Shown here piece after piece: positions 9,915 to 19,019 of a stretch of 64,000 nucleotides of DNA. Origin of the DNA: Leptospira sp. WS39.C2 (GTDB taxonomy: Bacteria > Spirochaetota > Leptospiria > Leptospirales > Leptospiraceae); NCBI RefSeq assembly GCF_040833965.1, contig NZ_CP162142.1, positions 2,951,001-3,015,000 of the forward strand. Direction: 5' to 3'. The notes below the pieces were generated by a model that did no database searches, was not told the DNA's origin, and saw only the letters and a program-made list of their open reading frames with translations. Each line of letters begins with the position of its first letter. The first letter of the stretch is position 1. The translations under genes and the position numbers were made by a program.

Positions 9915-10206
9915 GAATGACTACTTATACCTGATTTTACAATCCTCCTTTTTTAGGAAATATCTATCCAAGTCGATTTGAATTTTTTTAATTTAAGATT
10001 TAAGAACAAAATGAATCTGTTTTCAATCTTTCTAAATCGTAAAGAAAACTTAACTTTCCAAATGATTCGTTTCTAAGAATTTTTTTTGTCTATTTGGATG
10101 ATTTTCGAGTCCCATTAGAATTATTCATTATCTTCCCCAATGAATAATTTAATTAGGCTTTGTTTAGTATGCTTGTAAAATTTTAAAATTTGGTTAGTCT
10201 AAAGTC

Positions 10207-10617
10207 ATGAACGTCCCTGACTCAGAATTCAAATCTTTACTCCAATCCTACAAAACAATTACAGTATATGGACTGAGTAATGATCCTTCAAAACCCAGTC
10301 ATTATGTACCTGCATTCATCCGGGAAAAAGGATGGAATGTAATAGGAACTTATCCTAAGGAACATAGTGTCGGTGATTTTCAAATTTATAAGTCTCTAAA
10401 AGAAGTTCCTATCGAAAGTCGAAAATTCATAGATGTTTTTCGATCCTCTGATAAAATTCCAGAAGTTGTGGATGAAATTCTATCATTGGGTGGGACAGAA
10501 GTTCTTTGGCTACAATTGGGAATCTCCCACCCCGAAGCTGAAAAAAAAGCAGAGGCAAACGGTATCAAAGTGGTTTCCAATCGGTGCCTCATCATCGAAT
10601 ATAATAATAACTATTAA
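10207..10617 (+). CDS. CoA-binding (YccU-type) protein
   Basis: A 136-aa single-domain Rossmann protein of the CoA_binding_2 family. Seen: ITVYGLSNDPSKPSHYVPAF (18-37), GWNVIGTYP, the segment KFIDVFRSSDKIPEVVDEI, and the closing WLQLGIS...VVSNRCLIIEY. These small proteins resemble the CoA-binding domain of succinyl-CoA synthetase, but their role is not settled. Not in an operon with its neighbours. Confidence 0.85.
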   Translation: MNVPDSEFKSLLQSYKTITVYGLSNDPSKPSHYVPAFIREKGWNVIGTYPKEHSVGDFQIYKSLKEVPIESRKFIDVFRSSDKIPEVVDEILSLGGTEVLWLQLGISHPEAEKKAEANGIKVVSNRCLIIEYNNNY

Positions 10618-10928
10618 ACCAATTGGTATAAACTTGATACATGGAACAATTCTCCAACTGATTCCAATCTTTTTTCTTTGAATTCAAAAGTTGAAACCAA
10701 AAGTCCTCCCCTTCCACATAATGGTCGTTTGGTTTTATCGCTATGGATGATTCTTTTCCTTACATCCCTTTTCGTTTGCTCCAATTTCCAGCATAAACCA
10801 TAAGCGGCATTCAACCCAGATAGAATCGATGGAGTGGCGATTTCTTTGGAGATTGTCCTAATTTAATGAATCTGAGACTCTCTCTCATTTAAGCTTGCAC
10901 GAATACAGCCTAATCCAATCATGCCATT
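10618..10928. other. 311-base intergenic region ahead of the TonB receptor
   Basis: No convincing gene. It holds the first of two Fur-box-like palindromes (10873-10887) and presumably the promoter of the receptor gene. Confidence 0.6.
10873..10887. promoter_or_regulatory. Fur-box-like operator, copy 1
   Basis: TGAGACTCTCTCTCA is a 15-base dyad in the 7-1-7 layout of classical Fur boxes (arms TGAGACT and TGAGAGA). A near-identical copy lies 70 bases on, and a related one lies upstream of the PepSY gene. That the site binds a Fur-type regulator is inferred from layout and from the iron-uptake-like genes it precedes. Confidence 0.55.
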
Positions 10929-13307
10929 ATGTGCCAATTATTTGAGACTAACTCTCATTTAATAAATTACTTTAGATTCCCTTCTGGGGATGATATTTCA
11001 AAAATTTTGAGTCATTTTTTTTACATCATCGTCTGCATCTGTTTGGTGGTATTTCCTCTAACTTCTATTTGGTCACAACCAACAGAACCAAACAAAAAAG
11101 AAAATCCAAATCAAAATTCAAATTTGGAACCAAATGAATCAAAACAAGAGAATGGGATCCGGGTCACAGGAAAAAAAGACCAACGAGACCGTGAGATACT
11201 AAGAACGCCAAATAGTATCAGTCGATTGAATGAACAAGAAATCCAAGATGCAGGAATCAATCGGACAAATGATATCGATAAACAGGTTCCAAATTTTTCT
11301 ATCATCGATTCAGGTTCTCGTAACTTCACTTATTTCAATATACGTGGAATGAGGAGTATCGCGTTTAGTGAACCAGCAGTAGGACTCATTTTGGATGGAA
11401 TCCCTCTCAATGACAACGTAGCATTGAACACTGAGTTGTATGGACTTGAAAATATTGAAGTATATAGAGGGAGCCAAGCAACTCTCTTTGGGAAAAATTT
11501 CCAAGGAGGCGTTGTTGAAATAAAAACAAAAAAACCTACAAATGTAGCTGAAGGGAAAATCACTTTAGATTTTGGAAATTACAAAAAGCAAGAAACATCA
11601 GTATATTATAATGCTCCAATAATATATGACAAACTCTATTTTGGAGTCGCAGGGAAAACAACAGAGCGAGAAGGATATTTATCAAATGTAACTGGATTTT
11701 ATTATCCGAATAATAGACCTTATGAACTTCCAGTTGAAATATATAAGACCCATCCCGATGGAAGGAAAGGAAGAGCTGGAAGATTTCGACTGTATTTCAC
11801 TCCAAATGAAATTTTTGAGGCCGATTTACAAATCAGTGCAGAAAGTTTTGATGATGGCGCACTTAATTTAGTTAACTACTTAGGAGCAAAATCAGAAAGA
11901 GAAAAAGCTCTACTACAAGGATGTGTGGCTGCACCATCCAATTGTTCAAAACTTTATGGTACTTATATTAACCGTGTAAATGGAGATCGGAAAGTATATT
12001 GGGATTACGAAGGAAAAAGTAACGTAACAGGGAATACCTATTCATTAGCAACTACTACAAAACTACCATTTACAAATTTAAAAACTGCATCGGCGATTCG
12101 CAAAATGGACATTGATCCTATCACAGCTGATTCTGATTTTACAAAAATAGACCAGAACCGATCCATTTACATTGAAAAAGCCACTACATTCTTAAATGAT
12201 ATATATTTTGAATCGAAAGACAAACACAATCCCCTACAATTTAAAGTAGGAGTATTTTCATCAAATAAAGTCACAAACATTGACCAAGCAAGAGAACATA
12301 GAGTACAACTTTATGTTATCAATGATTTTCCTGGATTGAGTGCACCAACCCAAGAAAAAAATCTATCTAGGTTACATGATAGAAATATAAGTTTCTACAC
12401 TCATAATAGTTATACTTTTTTTGACAAGTTTACAATCACTTTAGGGGCAAGACTTGAAAGACAAGAAAGTAAGTTATCACACATCGAACAGGCTGTAGGT
12501 GTCTCTGGTGTTAATCCACTTGGAGGTACACTTCTCCTATCTGACCCCTATTCAGTCAACAATCGATATAATTACAATGTATCAAGAGTCATTTTTGATT
12601 ATAAACCAATTGAAAATCTTATGTTTTTTATTGGTGTTAGTCGAGGATATAAAAACGCAGGTTATAGTACTGTCGTAAACATACCTTCAAAGGCAAGTTT
12701 TAAGCCTGAAATCAATGATACAATTGAAGCTGGAATCAAATCAGAATTTTTTAAAGGGAAATTTGGATTAAAATACACTCAATTTTATACTGAAACACAA
12801 GACTTCCATGTCATACGAGCCATCAACTTATCACAATATGTAAATCTAAATGCAGAACTAGTAACTATCAGAGGGTATGAACTTGAAACATTTATAAAAC
12901 CTCAAAAAGACCTTAAACTAGGAACGTCTGCAGGTTACACCGAAGGTATTTTCAATCGTTTCCAAGATACTGTCCTTAATCGTAATTTTAACGGCAAATG
13001 GGTACATTTCATTCCGAAATATGACATTGTCAGTTACTTACAATACAGAAATGATTTTGGAATATTTTTTCGAGGTGAATTCCAAGCAGTTGGTCAGATG
13101 TATTTTGCTGCAGATAACACAGTATATAGTGATCCATACTATGTCCTAAATGCACGTATTGGGTATGAGACAGATAAATTGTCCGCCTACTTATACATGA
13201 ACAACATCAATGATCGATATTATTTTACATCATATATCGATGGAACTTTCCAAGCAGTTCCAGGAGCACCCAAGACTTACGGATTTATGTTAACTTATAA
13301 AATTTAA
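10929..13307 (+). CDS. TonB-dependent outer membrane receptor
   Basis: TonB-dependent receptor, up to 792 aa, with plug domain (about residues 80-200: NFTYFNIRGMRS, LDGIPLNDN, IEVYRGSQATLFG) and a 22-strand-type barrel ending in the aromatic terminus KTYGFMLTYKI. Likely cargo is a ferric siderophore or a similar iron complex, inferred from the Fur-like sites and the PepSY neighbour. Start is uncertain: ATG 10929 has no ribosome binding site and overlaps the second operator. A TTG at 11007 would begin just before the export signal (LSHFFYIIVCICLVVFPLTS) and has GGGGA some 16 bases upstream. The lipoprotein gene follows after 16 bases. Confidence 0.9.
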   Translation: MCQLFETNSHLINYFRFPSGDDISKILSHFFYIIVCICLVVFPLTSIWSQPTEPNKKENPNQNSNLEPNESKQENGIRVTGKKDQRDREILRTPNSISRLNEQEIQDAGINRTNDIDKQVPNFSIIDSGSRNFTYFNIRGMRSIAFSEPAVGLILDGIPLNDNVALNTELYGLENIEVYRGSQATLFGKNFQGGVVEIKTKKPTNVAEGKITLDFGNYKKQETSVYYNAPIIYDKLYFGVAGKTTEREGYLSNVTGFYYPNNRPYELPVEIYKTHPDGRKGRAGRFRLYFTPNEIFEADLQISAESFDDGALNLVNYLGAKSEREKALLQGCVAAPSNCSKLYGTYINRVNGDRKVYWDYEGKSNVTGNTYSLATTTKLPFTNLKTASAIRKMDIDPITADSDFTKIDQNRSIYIEKATTFLNDIYFESKDKHNPLQFKVGVFSSNKVTNIDQAREHRVQLYVINDFPGLSAPTQEKNLSRLHDRNISFYTHNSYTFFDKFTITLGARLERQESKLSHIEQAVGVSGVNPLGGTLLLSDPYSVNNRYNYNVSRVIFDYKPIENLMFFIGVSRGYKNAGYSTVVNIPSKASFKPEINDTIEAGIKSEFFKGKFGLKYTQFYTETQDFHVIRAINLSQYVNLNAELVTIRGYELETFIKPQKDLKLGTSAGYTEGIFNRFQDTVLNRNFNGKWVHFIPKYDIVSYLQYRNDFGIFFRGEFQAVGQMYFAADNTVYSDPYYVLNARIGYETDKLSAYLYMNNINDRYYFTSYIDGTFQAVPGAPKTYGFMLTYKI
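10943..10957. promoter_or_regulatory. Fur-box-like operator, copy 2
   Basis: TGAGACTAACTCTCA: arms TGAGACT and TGAGAGT match at six of seven positions around one central base. Both copies are followed by TTTAA. Copy 2 lies inside the first codons of the longest frame of the receptor gene, which suggests translation really starts further downstream. Confidence 0.55.
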
Positions 13308-13323
13308 TTCTCTGGAGAACAAT

Positions 13324-13887
13324 ATGAAAACAAATTTAAAAATTCTAATCCCAATGATTTACATTGGTTTGAGTGTATTCCAATGTGACCTTTTTGATCC
13401 AAAATCAAAAATCACAAACAATGAATTGGTAGAAATTGTTACATTACAACAATTGAATGCAAATAGTATGAGTGAGGGACAAAAATTAGGCCTCACAATA
13501 GCTTATAGCCATCGATTTAGTGTCAAAAATGGCCCACAATTATTTTGCCGCGAATATTCGACCGCATATTTAGAAAAACAAGCAGAATGGGAATTAGACA
13601 TTGAACAAACTTATGCAACGATTGGTAATGCAATCGGAATTGATATCGTAGTAGAACGAATCAATGGACCATGCGCAATTAGCAATAAAATTAGTGCATG
13701 CCATTATGATGGAGTTGATGGTATAAACGATTTAATCCCTTATGCTTATTCTACTGAAGGTGAACACCAATATTTGATACCAGCATACATATACTATGGG
13801 ATTACTAATCTTAAAAATGCAAAGGAAGCATGTGAAGGATATAATGGAACTTATGTTTGTTATGATCCTAGCAAATGTTGGCAATAA
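13324..13887 (+). CDS. small cysteine-containing lipoprotein next to the TonB receptor
   Basis: A 187-aa lipoprotein: signal sequence MKTNLKILIPMIYIGLSVFQC with the lipidated Cys at residue 21. It has six further cysteines, one (LFCREY) in the middle and five in the C-terminal half (GPCAIS, SACHYD, EACEGY, VCYD, SKCWQ), likely disulfide-bonded. I recognise no domain. A good ribosome binding site (CTCTGGAGA) precedes the start. It lies 16 bases after the receptor and before a shared terminator, so it probably works with it as a surface or periplasmic helper. Confidence 0.75.
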   Translation: MKTNLKILIPMIYIGLSVFQCDLFDPKSKITNNELVEIVTLQQLNANSMSEGQKLGLTIAYSHRFSVKNGPQLFCREYSTAYLEKQAEWELDIEQTYATIGNAIGIDIVVERINGPCAISNKISACHYDGVDGINDLIPYAYSTEGEHQYLIPAYIYYGITNLKNAKEACEGYNGTYVCYDPSKCWQ

Positions 13888-13903
13888 AGTTTAATACATT
13901 AAT

Positions 13904-15010
13904 TTAAACTGTAGGGCCCAAAGAAACAATTTGGGTCCTTTGTTTTTGAAACTTCATTTTATTTTTCCTCTTTCGATAAAAAATCAATAAACCACTAACT
14001 GACAGAATAGCAGGAGTTAATCCTCCTATTATCCATAGAACTTTACTGAAATGATTTGCAAATGTTCCAAAATGTAATGGCCTAAATGAATCTAAAATTT
14101 GAACTAATAGACTTTCTTTAGAGATATTAACAATTTTGACAATTTTGTTTGATTGTGTATCAAAAAGTAAATACGTTCCATACCTACTTTCCCATCCAAA
14201 TGAGTTGGTACGATTTCCATAAAATCCAATTGATTCACCCAACGCATGGTGTGGAAAAGAAATATAACCTAATTGAAAATTTGGTATTTCTTTTTGGCAT
14301 TTTTCGATTAATGTTTCTATTGATTTGGTATCAGACCAAAGATTGTGAACAATTTTTTCTTCCGGGTATGAACGAATGATTGTATCCCGAATACTCCACC
14401 AACCTCCTGTGATTGCCAATATTAAATGAAACCAAACTGCGTTGATGCCAACAAATTTATGTAAGTCGGAAAAAAGAATTTGAAAACTTTCACGAAAACG
14501 AAATCGAAATAAAGTAACCCAAAAACGTTTGTATAGTTTGATACCAGTAAAAACCAATAACAAATACACGATTGCAAAACAACCTGTGATGAAATAACCA
14601 ACACCGCCTAAAAAGAGACTATAATGTAATACCAATAAAAAACCATAAAAACTATCACTTCGATCTTCTTTTAACGAACCGATCACCTTACCTCTGTAAG
14701 GATCGAGTAAATACACATTTTCTTTACTCGGAATATCGGTGTTGTGGAACCAAATTTGATCAGGTTGGTTTTTAAGATCAGATACCAACCAACCAGCTAC
14801 GCTCCCTTTAGGAACCTGTTCCAAAATTTTTATGTATAAGGCATCAAAATCCAATCGGTTTTGGCCTTCGGTGATTTCAATGGGTGAGATCATTGATTGA
14901 ATTTCTTTCCCGTAAACGAGTAAGGATCCAGTGATTCCTAAAATGAGTAAAAAACTAGAACCAAAAATACCTAAGACCAAATGGAGGTTGTACCAATACT
15001 TTGCTTTCAA
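13904..15010 (-). CDS. PepSY-domain membrane protein (siderophore reductase-like)
   Basis: A 368-aa PepSY-associated TM protein with four main membrane helices: LHLVLGIFGSSFLLILGITGSLLVYG (10-35), one near 140, GINAVWFHLILAITGGWW, and the C-terminal LWIIGGLTPAILSVSGLLIFY followed by a basic tail. Membrane His residues are typical of the family. Members are associated with TonB receptors and are thought to reduce ferric siderophores or bind haem. TTG 15010 is the start, supported by GAGGA seven bases upstream. Convergent with the receptor-lipoprotein operon. Confidence 0.85.
   Translation of the reverse strand: MKAKYWYNLHLVLGIFGSSFLLILGITGSLLVYGKEIQSMISPIEITEGQNRLDFDALYIKILEQVPKGSVAGWLVSDLKNQPDQIWFHNTDIPSKENVYLLDPYRGKVIGSLKEDRSDSFYGFLLVLHYSLFLGGVGYFITGCFAIVYLLLVFTGIKLYKRFWVTLFRFRFRESFQILFSDLHKFVGINAVWFHLILAITGGWWSIRDTIIRSYPEEKIVHNLWSDTKSIETLIEKCQKEIPNFQLGYISFPHHALGESIGFYGNRTNSFGWESRYGTYLLFDTQSNKIVKIVNISKESLLVQILDSFRPLHFGTFANHFSKVLWIIGGLTPAILSVSGLLIFYRKRKNKMKFQKQRTQIVSLGPTV
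13913..13947 (+). terminator. rho-independent terminator of the TonB receptor operon
   Basis: A 10-bp stem (AGGGCCCAAA with TTTGGGTCCT, one G-U pair) with a 7-base loop is followed by TTTGTTTTTG. It lies 26 bases after the lipoprotein stop and overlaps the last codons of the opposing PepSY gene. Confidence 0.75.
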
Positions 15011-15042
15011 TGGAAGATTCCTCTGGAGATTCTACCATCAAA

Positions 15043-15057
15043 TGATAATGTGTCTCA
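15043..15057. promoter_or_regulatory. Fur-box-like operator of the PepSY gene
   Basis: TGATAATGTGTCTCA: one arm matches the classical Fur half-site TGATAAT and the other (TGAGACA reversed) matches the TonB receptor copies. It lies 33 bases upstream of the PepSY start, which fits promoter control. Confidence 0.5.
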
Positions 15058-15071
15058 TTTTCAAGAATATT

Positions 15072-18000
15072 CTAAACTGCTTTGGTCTCAGATAAATGTT
15101 GTCGGTTTTTGATGATTTGGCTGACTTCGGGCCGACAACTTCCGCACCCTGTGCCTGCCCCTGTTTTTAACATCACTTCCTGTAAAGTTTTTGAACCACT
15201 GTTTAATTCATCTTCAATATTCCCTCGCCCCACCCCATTACATGAACAGACAAGGGCACCTTTCGGAGGTTTGGCGGTTGAAATACTAGATAGAAGTAAA
15301 TTTCTTTTTTCACCTAATTCCAAACCAGAGGAAATTAAATTTTTATACTCAACAAATTCGGATTTATCTCCAACCAAAATGGCAGCAACTAATTTGTCAC
15401 CTTTCACTATACACTTTTTATATTTACGTCTTTTCCGATCTAAAAATACAACTTCTTCATATTCATTGGATAAATTTTCAAAGTTAACACCTGGTAAACG
15501 AAGTGAAACAAGTTCTAATCCTGGAATTTTCAATAAATTGGAATGTAATGATCCATTATATGATTGGAATTGGTAACCGTAAATATGATTTGCTGCAACT
15601 TTTGCTTGTTCTTCGGCGGCAAGCACTGTTCCATAAACACCAGATGAATGTTCTGCGACTTCACCTATTGCATAAATATCAGGATCGGATGTTTGTAAAA
15701 ATTCATTTACCTTGATCCCTTCTCCAATTTGAATCCCCATTCCTTTTGCTAAGAACAAATTTGGACTTGTTCCCATAGCATAAACTATCCCATCAGGATA
15801 CAATTTTCTGCCATCTTTTAATTCTACAAAACTAACTCGATCATATCCATGAACTTTCGATATTTCCGAATGGAATAATACTTCAATTCCTCTTTCAATA
15901 ATTTCTTCTCGTAATATATCACAAGCAACAACATCTAGCTGTTTAGACATCAATCGATCTGTTCGAACAAGTACAGTTACCTTTACATTCAAAGATTTAA
16001 GCGCTGCTGCAAGTTCTAACCCAAGCAAACCCCCTCCTACAATTAAAGCATGTGAATCAGGGACAAAAAAACCTTTGATTTTATCAGCATCTGTTTTTGC
16101 TCTTAAACTAAATACTCCAACCATATTTTCAGAAATCATCTTTGGAACTTGTGGAGAACTACCAGTGGCTATAATCAATTTGTTGTATGAAAATGAATTT
16201 CCAAGTGAATCTTTTACCAATTTGGCTTCTGGTAAAATCTCAGATACTGATGTAGCAGTGTGTAATTTAATTTCCCAGTTATCAACTTCATCGCTACTAA
16301 CACTTGCTAATTCAATAAATTCTTTTTCACCACTTATAAAATCAGGAAGCAAAATTCGATTGTATAATGGATTTTCTTCCTTACAAATTACTGTGATTTC
16401 ATCTTCAGGATTTAGTTCTTTGTAATATTTGATAAAAGCAGAAGTACTATTCCCTCCTCCAATAATGAGGATTTTTTCTTTTTCTTTTACATAAGGTATT
16501 ACTCTGACAGCGGATATTTTAAAACCAGGTTGTTTTGAAAACGGATCGTAATCTTTTTTTGTTAAATTATTAGCACGAAACTCATCATTTTTGTTTCGTT
16601 TTCCCCAGTGCATTGGCAAAAATACAGTACCCTTTTTGATTGTATCTGTAATTTTAGCCTTCACTCGCACACGGCCTCTTTCACTTATAACTTCAACTAA
16701 CGCTCCCTCATCAACGCCAATGGTGCTTGCATCCATTGGATGTATCTCCAAATACGGCTCGTTTTTGTGTTCCATGAGTTTTCGAACTTTACCAGTTCTT
16801 GTCATGGTATGCCACTGATCACGGATACGACCTGTAGTCAGGATCAATGGATAATTGCTTGAAGTTTTTTCTGAATTATCCTCAGGAGAAACATCAAAAA
16901 TCTTTGCTTTGCCGTTCGGTCTATAGAATTTATGATCTGTAAATAATCTTGGAGTTCCATCCTCACTATTTTCAGGAAAGGGCCATTGTATTGATCTTTT
17001 TTTTTGTAATATCGAATAATCTAATCCACTAATATCAATTTTTGTGCCTTTAGTTAGAGCACAATGTTCCAAAAACACATCTTCTTCTGAAACATACGAA
17101 AAATATTCACCATAACCCATTTTATGTGCAAATTTTTGAATAATCGAAGTATCTGCAATTGCTTCCCCTGGTGGATCCAATATTTTAGACAAGTAAGTCA
17201 CCCGACGATCAGAGTTTGTCATTGTACCTTGTTTTTCTGCCCAACCCGCAGCAGGTAATACATAATCAGCAAAAGGAATTGCTGCTGTACTCATAGAAAT
17301 ATCTTGGACAACTACCAGTTCCGCTTCACGTAACCCTTGTTCTACCATCCTCGCATCAGGTAAACTTGTCGTAGGATTTGTACAAACTATCCAAACTGCC
17401 TTCATTTTTCCAGATTTGAGATTTTCAAACATCTCCACTGCGGTATAACCAGGAGTACTTTGGATTTTACCCTCCTCGATTTTCCAAAAGGACTCAACCT
17501 CTTTCCGATGATCTAAGTTATTCAAATCGCGGTGGGCTGGTAATAAATTACAGAGTCCGCCAACTTCTCTCCCTCCCATTGCATTGGGTTGACCTGTAAG
17601 GGAAAAAGGTCCTGACCCAGGTTTTCCAATTTTTCCAGTGATTAAGGATAAATTAAGAAGCGCTAAATTTTTATTTACACCAATTACACTTTGGTTTAGT
17701 CCCATCGCCCAGAGAGATAAAAATCCTTTTGCTTCATGGATGTACTTGGCAGCCAATTCAATCTCCGAAAGAGGTATTCCACAAATATTTGCTGCCTCTT
17801 GTATATCAAAATTATCTAAAAATAATTTTAATAATTCAAAACCTTCTGTATGCGATTCAATGAATGGCGAATCAATCCAATTGTTCTTTATGAGAATTTT
17901 TGCAATCGCATGAAACAAATAAATATCAGTTCCAGGATGGATCTGTAAATGAAGGTCTGCATCTTCACAAGTATCAGTTTTACGTGGATCGATAACGATG

Positions 18001-18599
18001 AGTTTTGTGTTTGGAAAATTCTTTTTTTGTGCTTCAATCCTTCGGAATAAAATCGGATGGCACCATGCAGGATTTGCTCCTGCTATCAGAAAACAATCGG
18101 CAAGTTCAATATCATCATAAGAAACCGGAACACTATCTTCACCTAATGACATTTTGTAACCAACGACAGCAGAACTCATACACAACCTAGAGTTTGTATC
18201 GATATTATTACTGCCAATAAATCCTTTAATTAACTTATTTATAATATAATATTCTTCTGTTAATAATTGACCAGATACATAAAATCCAACGGAATCTGGA
18301 CCGTAGTTTTTGATTAATTTTTTAAATTTTTCACTAATGGAATCAAGTGCTTCTTCCCATTCAATTCGTTTGAGTTCCGAATTTCGATCCATACGTTTCA
18401 TTGGATACAAAATCCGATCACTTCGGTCCATAACTGTGTAATGTAAGTTCCTACCTTTAGAACATAGAAGGCCTAAATTTGCAGGGTGATCTTTATCCCC
18501 TTCTACGCGGATTTCATTCTCTCCCTGTTTTTCAACTAGAACTCCGCAACCAACTCCGCAATAGGAACAAGTAGAAGGGTATGTTTCTTTTGTTTGCAC
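15072..18599 (-). CDS. nasA: assimilatory nitrate reductase fused to FAD/NAD(P)H reductase and BFD [2Fe-2S] domain
   Basis: About 1175 aa in one chain. Residues 1-690: molybdopterin enzyme of the NasA/NapA type, with the N-terminal [4Fe-4S] ligands C11, C14, C18 and C46 and a C-terminal molydopterin-dinucleotide domain. Residues about 705-1090: pyridine nucleotide-disulfide oxidoreductase like NirB/NasC (ILIIGGGNS, LIVGGGLLGLELAAAL, YAIGEVAEH). The last 60 residues are a BFD-type [2Fe-2S] domain (CSCNG...GAGTGCGSCRPE). Together these could take electrons from NAD(P)H and reduce nitrate to nitrite without a separate reductase. The open frame reaches 18770, but residues before the GTG at 18599 do not look like a NasA N-terminus. 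No strong ribosome binding site is visible. Divergent from nirB. Confidence 0.88.
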   Translation of the reverse strand: MQTKETYPSTCSYCGVGCGVLVEKQGENEIRVEGDKDHPANLGLLCSKGRNLHYTVMDRSDRILYPMKRMDRNSELKRIEWEEALDSISEKFKKLIKNYGPDSVGFYVSGQLLTEEYYIINKLIKGFIGSNNIDTNSRLCMSSAVVGYKMSLGEDSVPVSYDDIELADCFLIAGANPAWCHPILFRRIEAQKKNFPNTKLIVIDPRKTDTCEDADLHLQIHPGTDIYLFHAIAKILIKNNWIDSPFIESHTEGFELLKLFLDNFDIQEAANICGIPLSEIELAAKYIHEAKGFLSLWAMGLNQSVIGVNKNLALLNLSLITGKIGKPGSGPFSLTGQPNAMGGREVGGLCNLLPAHRDLNNLDHRKEVESFWKIEEGKIQSTPGYTAVEMFENLKSGKMKAVWIVCTNPTTSLPDARMVEQGLREAELVVVQDISMSTAAIPFADYVLPAAGWAEKQGTMTNSDRRVTYLSKILDPPGEAIADTSIIQKFAHKMGYGEYFSYVSEEDVFLEHCALTKGTKIDISGLDYSILQKKRSIQWPFPENSEDGTPRLFTDHKFYRPNGKAKIFDVSPEDNSEKTSSNYPLILTTGRIRDQWHTMTRTGKVRKLMEHKNEPYLEIHPMDASTIGVDEGALVEVISERGRVRVKAKITDTIKKGTVFLPMHWGKRNKNDEFRANNLTKKDYDPFSKQPGFKISAVRVIPYVKEKEKILIIGGGNSTSAFIKYYKELNPEDEITVICKEENPLYNRILLPDFISGEKEFIELASVSSDEVDNWEIKLHTATSVSEILPEAKLVKDSLGNSFSYNKLIIATGSSPQVPKMISENMVGVFSLRAKTDADKIKGFFVPDSHALIVGGGLLGLELAAALKSLNVKVTVLVRTDRLMSKQLDVVACDILREEIIERGIEVLFHSEISKVHGYDRVSFVELKDGRKLYPDGIVYAMGTSPNLFLAKGMGIQIGEGIKVNEFLQTSDPDIYAIGEVAEHSSGVYGTVLAAEEQAKVAANHIYGYQFQSYNGSLHSNLLKIPGLELVSLRLPGVNFENLSNEYEEVVFLDRKRRKYKKCIVKGDKLVAAILVGDKSEFVEYKNLISSGLELGEKRNLLLSSISTAKPPKGALVCSCNGVGRGNIEDELNSGSKTLQEVMLKTGAGTGCGSCRPEVSQIIKNRQHLSETKAV

Positions 18600-19019
18600 A
18601 ATAGAAAAGTAGCAATAATTATGCCAAATGCTGAAAATTTCACAATAATGCTTATTCAAAGGAATAAATCCTACGAAATGACCGATGCCTACTCCATTAT
18701 TTTCTAATATTCTGAATCCAAGGGTACATAATGTACGATTCGTACACAAAATGCCAATGAACTTGTACAATTAGGGAAGGCATTGGTGTCTTACGATCAA
18801 ATCGAATCTCAATTCGAGAAAGAAACATTCCTAATTTACTGCTAAAACCATTTCGATTACCCTAAGATTTGGACAATTTGTACATATTCTTTACGGAACA
18901 ATACTCAAATAGACCTTTTTTTAATCTAGATGCCTTTCTTAGGTACACTTCGTGCATAAATTTACAGTAAGGATTCTTTGTTGGTTCCTTAAGTTTTCAT
19001 TCCTAGGTTAGGTAAAGTC
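18600..19019. promoter_or_regulatory. divergent control region between nitrate reductase and nirB
   Basis: No gene. It contains the perfect palindrome at 18732-18746 and, nearer nirB, weaker relatives: TTGTACATA near 18879 and TACACTTCGTGCA at 18944-18956, which is 63 bases before the nirB ATG. Promoters for both directions must lie here, but no box is clear enough to name. Confidence 0.55.
18732..18746. promoter_or_regulatory. nitrate-regulon operator, nitrate reductase copy
   Basis: TGTACGATTCGTACA is a perfect 7-1-7 palindrome, 133 bases upstream of the chosen nitrate reductase start. Read on the gene's strand (TGTACGAATCGTACA) it differs at one of 15 bases from the site upstream of narK. 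The spacing (GTA-N7-TAC) differs from the NtcA pattern GTA-N8-TAC. The binding regulator is unknown. Confidence 0.7.

Noticed and set aside
10614..10814. 66-codon minus-strand frame
   Set aside because: No start context and no protein-like pattern; it lies in the control region of the TonB receptor.
15082..15576. 164-codon open frame on the plus strand
   Set aside because: Antisense to the BFD and reductase end of the nitrate reductase; no ribosome binding site or recognisable motif.
18600..18770. 57-residue N-terminal extension of the nitrate reductase
   Set aside because: Unlike NasA N-termini, contains the region just after the operator, and would include the expected promoter and leader.
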